The notes beneath the pieces were generated by a model. The model worked only from the letters and a program-made list of their open reading frames with translations. It was not told the origin of the DNA and searched no databases. 64,000 nucleotides of DNA. Source: Cyanobacteria bacterium SBLK (GTDB lineage Bacteria; Cyanobacteriota; Cyanobacteriia; Cyanobacteriales; Spirulinaceae). The stretch lies in NCBI GenBank assembly GCA_017746715.1, contig JAGHZQ010000082.1, positions 16,309 through 80,308 on the forward strand. The letters run 5' to 3'. Below, one piece after another: positions 60,228 through 64,000 of the stretch; positions within the stretch are counted from its first letter, which is position 1; each line of letters opens with the position of its first letter. The position numbers were made by a program, and so were the translations under genes.

Positions 60228-61175
60228 ATGAGTAAAGAAACTGCCATTGCGACTTATGGGCTGACCAAACAATTCGATCGCCGTATTGCGGTGAATGCAA
60301 TCGATTTGCAAATTGCCGAGGGAGAGGTTTATGGGTTAATTGGGGCGAATGGGGCGGGAAAAACGACTTTAATTCGGATGTTGGCGGCGATCGAAGAACC
60401 AACGATCGGAGAGATTTACATTCACGGCGATCGCCTCTTAAGAAACGATACCAATGCCCGTTTAAAGAAGCATTTAGGCTATCTGCCCGATGATTATCCC
60501 GTTTACGAAGATTTGACGATTTTAACGTATTTGGACTATTTTGCTCGCTTATACGGACTGAAACAACCCTATCGCCAGCGTCGCATTAATGAGGTGTTAG
60601 AATTAGTGGGGTTAGTCGATCGCAGAAATAGTGCGATTTCGACACTTTCTCGAGGCATGAAACAGCGTCTCAGTTTGGCGAGAACGATCGTTCACGAACC
60701 CATTGTTTTACTCTTAGACGAACCCGTCTCCGGTTTGGATCCCCTCTCTCGAATGCAGTTTCGCGAGACCATTAAAACCCTCCAAGAAGCGGGAATGACG
60801 ATTTTAATTTCTTCCCATATTTTAAGCGATTTGGCAGAGCTTTGTACGTCAATTGGCGTGATGGAATATGGTTTTTTGGTGGAAAGTGCGCCGTTGAAAG
60901 AGATTTACAGTCGCTTCTCTCGTCCTCATCTGTTAATTACCGCTTTGGACAATTTGGAAAGATTGGAAACCGAGTTACAAAATTGTCTTTGGGTGGAAAG
61001 TTGGGAAATGTTGCAAGATACGGGAAGCGTAAAAGTTAAATTTTCCGGAACAAAAGAAGAGGGTGCGGAGTTTTTAAAAACTTTGATCGCTGCGGGAATT
61101 GCGATCGCGCAGTTTAATTACACTCAGGAAGATTTAGAAACCCTTTTCTCGGCATTGACTGCAACCAATGCTTAG
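60228..61175 (+). CDS. ABC transporter ATP-binding protein (CcmA-like)
   Basis: A 315-residue ATPase: Walker A GANGAGKTTLIRMLA (about 39-53), signature LSRGMKQRLSLART (about 139-152), Walker B IVLLLDEPVSGLDP (about 158-171) and H-loop LISSHILSDLAEL. The C-terminal 90 residues are an extension found in many CcmA-type proteins. No permease gene follows within the window, so the partner must be elsewhere or the neighbour past it lost. It lies 35 bp after the TPR gene on the same strand and may belong to that operon. Confidence 0.93.
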   Translation: MSKETAIATYGLTKQFDRRIAVNAIDLQIAEGEVYGLIGANGAGKTTLIRMLAAIEEPTIGEIYIHGDRLLRNDTNARLKKHLGYLPDDYPVYEDLTILTYLDYFARLYGLKQPYRQRRINEVLELVGLVDRRNSAISTLSRGMKQRLSLARTIVHEPIVLLLDEPVSGLDPLSRMQFRETIKTLQEAGMTILISSHILSDLAELCTSIGVMEYGFLVESAPLKEIYSRFSRPHLLITALDNLERLETELQNCLWVESWEMLQDTGSVKVKFSGTKEEGAEFLKTLIAAGIAIAQFNYTQEDLETLFSALTATNA

Positions 61176-61300
61176 AACCAAGAGTGAACCCGCGCGATCG
61201 CTCCAACCGAAACGCGATCGCTCAATCTCACTGGGAAAATTGTGGGTTTTGCATCTGCAGCATCATTGAGTTTATCGAGAACAAAGCGGAGGAAGCAAAA

Positions 61301-64000
61301 ATGAGAAATTGGGCATTGACAGCCGGCCTGACATTGCTCTTGCTAGGGACTTCTGGAGGCATTGGCGCACAAGCAAATCTCGTCTTGGCACAAGCAACCG
61401 AAGCGCGTAAAACCGAAGCCGATCGCCTCTATAACCTAGGCATTCAGCAAGCCCAAACCAGTCAATTCCGCGAGGCATTGCAATCTTGGGAAAGCGCTTT
61501 GCAGATATACCGAGAAATCGACGATCGTACTGGAGAAGCCCGCACCCTCGGTAATATGGGCAATAGTTCCCAATCCATCGGCAATTATTCCCGCTCTCGC
61601 GAACTTTACAACCAATCCCTCTCGATTTTCCGCGAAATTGGCGATCGCTCTGGAGAAGGTTCGTCCCTCCTCGGCCTAGCTTTGGGCTATCAATCATCGG
61701 GAGATAACAGCCAAGCGATCGAACTTTACCAACAAGCCTTAACCATTGCCCGAGAAGTCGGCGATCGCATTCGCGAAGGGGCAATTCTCAACAATTTGGG
61801 CAATATTTACAGAGCCTCGGGGGACTATACCCGAGCGGTAGAATTTTACCGACAATCCCTCCCCATCTTTCGCAAAACCGGCTATCGCATCGGAGAAGGC
61901 TCGACTCTCACCAATTTGGGCAATATCCATCAATTCTGGGGGGAAAACGAGAAAGCCATCGAATTCTACCAACAATCTTTAGCGATCGCTCGAGAAATTG
62001 GCAATCGCTTCGAAGAAAGCAACGCCGCGATCGGTTTAGGCAATACTTTTGTAACATTGGGCAACTATCCAGCCGCCTCGGAATACTTGCAACAAGCCCT
62101 CGCAATTAAACGAGAAATCGGCGATCGCGCGGGAGAAAGCTATGCCCTGAGCAATTTAGGCAATATTCACAACGTTTTAGGAGAAAGCGACAAAGCCATT
62201 GAATTTTACCAACAAGCCGTTACCATCCTACAAACAATTGGCGATATTGCAGGGCAGGGCAAGGCATCCATCGGCTTGGGGAATGCCTATCGCAGTCTGG
62301 GAAAAACCGCCCGTGCCATTGAAGTTTACGAAGGCGCTTTAGAGATTTTACAAGACATTGGCGAACGCACCGGAGAAAGCAACGCCCTCAATCAGTTGGG
62401 ACTGGCTTACCATGACGCAGGAGACTATGCCAAAGCCATTGCTCTTTACGAGCGATCGCTGGCGATCGCCAGAGAAATCGGGGGACGCGCTCACGAAGGT
62501 TCTGTCCTCATCAGTCTCGGTAATATTTATCTGTTCTTGGGACAATATCGGAGAGCCGAGGAGTTTTACCGCGCTTCTCTAGCGATCGCTCGAGCGATCG
62601 AAGACCCCGCCGCCGAAAGCAGTACCCTCATCGGCTTGGGTAACGTTTACGCCTTATTGCAAGAATACCCCCGAGCCATCGAAGTGTATCGACAAGCCTT
62701 AGCCATCAACCAAAAAATCGGCGATCGCATTGGAGAAGGAACGACCCTCGCCAATTTAGGGATAGGATATCAAGCCTCGGGAGAGGCCGCTAAAGCCAAA
62801 GAATTTTACGAGCAATCTTTGGCAATTTTTCAAAATATGGGCGATCGCAACCGCGAAGGCAACGCCCTGATCGGTTTGGGTTACGTTTACCATATTTTGG
62901 GAGAAAACGATCGCGCCCTCCAACTCTACCGACAATCTTTAACGATCTTTCGAGAAATCGGCAGTCGCCCTCGAGAGGGGCGTTCCCTGCACGCGATCGC
63001 CTTCGTCAAACAGCAGCAGGGTAACTTTAAGGAAGCCCTTGCAGATATCGAAACCGCCATCGCCATCGCCGAATCCATTCGCGCGGAACTGGAAAATCCA
63101 GATTGGCGTCAATCCTTCTTTGCCACCCTCAGCGATCGCTATCAACTCCATATCGATATCCTGATGCAACTGCATCGCCAGCAGCCCGATCGCGGCTATG
63201 ACGCCCGAGCGTTGCACGTTAGCGAGAAAAGTCGCGCCCGCACCCTCACAGAACTCCTTGCCGAAGCCAAACTCGACATTCGTCAAAATGTCGCGCCGCA
63301 ACTTCTCACTCGAGAGCGGGAACTCATTCAAGAAGTGAGCCAGTTAGAACGAGAACGAGGGCGATTGCTCGGAGGCAGTTATGCCAACGCAGACTTAGAA
63401 CGCCTCAACCAAAAACGCGATCGCGGTTTGCAAGCCCTATCCGATCTCGAAACTCGCATTCGTCGCAACAATCCCGCCTACGCCGATCTAAAATATCCCC
63501 AGCCCCTCACCCTTGCAGAAATTCAACGAGATATTCTCGATGAGGATACCCTCTTGCTCGAATACGCCCTCAACAGCGATCGCAGTTATCTTTTTGTTGT
63601 CGGCAAAAATGAGTTTTCCACCCACGAACTCCCTGCCAAAGCAGAAATTGAAATCGCCGTCGAACGGTATGTCAACGCCCTGCAAGCCGAGGATCGCAAC
63701 CCCCTCGCCGAAGGCAAAGAACTCGCCCAAATGCTCCTCGGACCCGTTGCCGATCGCTTAAAGGGGCAACGGTTGGCGATCGTTGCCGATGGGAAATTGC
63801 ACCGCCTTCCTTTTGGTGCATTGCCTTGGGGGGAGGAGTGGGGAGCGTCGGGAGCAGATATTGCACCTTTACTGGCACACCATGAAATCGTGCATCTTTC
63901 TTCGGCTTCGAGTCTGGCGATTCAACGCCAGCAATTGGAAAATCGTTCCCCTGCTGCCAAAAAATTAGCCGTTTTTGCCGATCCTGTTTTCTCCCAACGC
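61301..64000 (+). CDS. Exported TPR-CHAT protein, truncated by the right edge
   Basis: ATG 61301 (GGAGG at 61289-61293) opens 900 codons without a stop to the window end. A signal peptide (residues 1-30, ending near LVLAQA) is followed by 13-14 TPR units of exactly 40 residues (from about residue 40 to 600), each ending IGDRxGEGxxL. From about 640 a CHAT domain begins (ARTLTELLAEAKLDI, LLLEYALNSDRSYLFVVGKN, LHRLPFGALP). The catalytic His/Cys dyad of CHAT proteases should lie beyond 64000, so activity cannot be judged. CHAT-TPR proteins are common in cyanobacteria, with protease roles proven in some other groups. The signal peptide implies a periplasmic or lumenal location. Confidence 0.9.
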   Translation, partial: MRNWALTAGLTLLLLGTSGGIGAQANLVLAQATEARKTEADRLYNLGIQQAQTSQFREALQSWESALQIYREIDDRTGEARTLGNMGNSSQSIGNYSRSRELYNQSLSIFREIGDRSGEGSSLLGLALGYQSSGDNSQAIELYQQALTIAREVGDRIREGAILNNLGNIYRASGDYTRAVEFYRQSLPIFRKTGYRIGEGSTLTNLGNIHQFWGENEKAIEFYQQSLAIAREIGNRFEESNAAIGLGNTFVTLGNYPAASEYLQQALAIKREIGDRAGESYALSNLGNIHNVLGESDKAIEFYQQAVTILQTIGDIAGQGKASIGLGNAYRSLGKTARAIEVYEGALEILQDIGERTGESNALNQLGLAYHDAGDYAKAIALYERSLAIAREIGGRAHEGSVLISLGNIYLFLGQYRRAEEFYRASLAIARAIEDPAAESSTLIGLGNVYALLQEYPRAIEVYRQALAINQKIGDRIGEGTTLANLGIGYQASGEAAKAKEFYEQSLAIFQNMGDRNREGNALIGLGYVYHILGENDRALQLYRQSLTIFREIGSRPREGRSLHAIAFVKQQQGNFKEALADIETAIAIAESIRAELENPDWRQSFFATLSDRYQLHIDILMQLHRQQPDRGYDARALHVSEKSRARTLTELLAEAKLDIRQNVAPQLLTRERELIQEVSQLERERGRLLGGSYANADLERLNQKRDRGLQALSDLETRIRRNNPAYADLKYPQPLTLAEIQRDILDEDTLLLEYALNSDRSYLFVVGKNEFSTHELPAKAEIEIAVERYVNALQAEDRNPLAEGKELAQMLLGPVADRLKGQRLAIVADGKLHRLPFGALPWGEEWGASGADIAPLLAHHEIVHLSSASSLAIQRQQLENRSPAAKKLAVFADPVFSQR
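61521..62968. repeat. 120-bp periodic coding repeat with HIP1 in register
   Basis: Within the TPR array the IGDR codons occur every 120 bp without exception from 61521 to 62961. Five of these points are exact HIP1 sites (61641, 61761, 62121, 62721, 62841), and the others differ by one to a few bases. It is a protein-coding repeat, not a separate element. Confidence 0.85.

Noticed and set aside
1..64000. tRNA, rRNA or transposase genes
   Set aside because: None found by eye on either strand; a tRNAscan and ISfinder search would settle it.

Overview
The window reads as chromosomal DNA of a cyanobacterium. HIP1 (GCGATCGC) and its shorter relatives occur throughout, inside and between genes. The gene set includes psaE (photosystem I), petE (plastocyanin), a cbiG-cobJ fusion, a PEP-CTERM protein, kinases with pentapeptide repeats, and STAND/TPR/CHAT proteins, which is typical of larger, probably filamentous cyanobacteria. 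I see no transposase, integrase, rRNA, tRNA or CRISPR array. Genus and species cannot be fixed from this sequence alone.

Layout. 0-6 kb: a TPR membrane protein (possibly cut by the left edge), a methyltransferase and a glycosyltransferase, an exported pentapeptide-repeat protein and a membrane GTPase. 6-16 kb: housekeeping and photosynthesis genes (mutM, psaE, petE, metK) mixed with cyanobacterial hypotheticals and an SpkB-like kinase. 16-20.4 kb: pheT and an MscS-type channel. 20.6-22.6 kb: an AT-rich islet with a GNAT-like protein, a small membrane protein and a HEPN-motif protein. 22.7-25.6 kb: ABC exporter, VOC protein and acetyltransferase. 25.7-31.2 kb: two tandem paralogues, each a Ser/Thr kinase joined to a NACHT NTPase and a membrane tail. 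31.3-43.9 kb: TerB-like protein, AtzE/AtzG-type amidase pair, DUF362, PEP-CTERM protein, sugar aminotransferase, cbiG-cobJ coupled to an unknown protein, and a DUF2235 hydrolase. 44-55.7 kb: Omp85 barrel, a divergent TetR/acetyltransferase pair with visible operators, Spy-like protein, flavin-binding protein, MocR regulator, glmU, a RecB-type nuclease, queG and a HAD phosphatase. 55.8-64 kb: a STAND NTPase translationally coupled to a 998-residue TPR protein, an ABC ATPase, and a TPR-CHAT protein cut by the right edge.

The strongest candidates for undescribed biology are the tandem kinase-NACHT-membrane proteins and the split STAND/TPR operon next to the TPR-CHAT gene. Both combine the parts of signalling or conflict systems (sensor repeats, P-loop switch, kinase or protease effector), but their function is inferred from architecture only.

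A second theme is repeat DNA entering genes. Short hairpin elements sit in frame inside pheT, in the cbiG-cobJ linker and probably in the CHAT gene. Heptameric tandem repeats and a 45-bp repeat supply apparent start or stop regions of several genes (methyltransferase, flavin-binding protein, queG). For this reason several starts given here are downstream of the longest possible reading frame, and each choice is explained in its entry.
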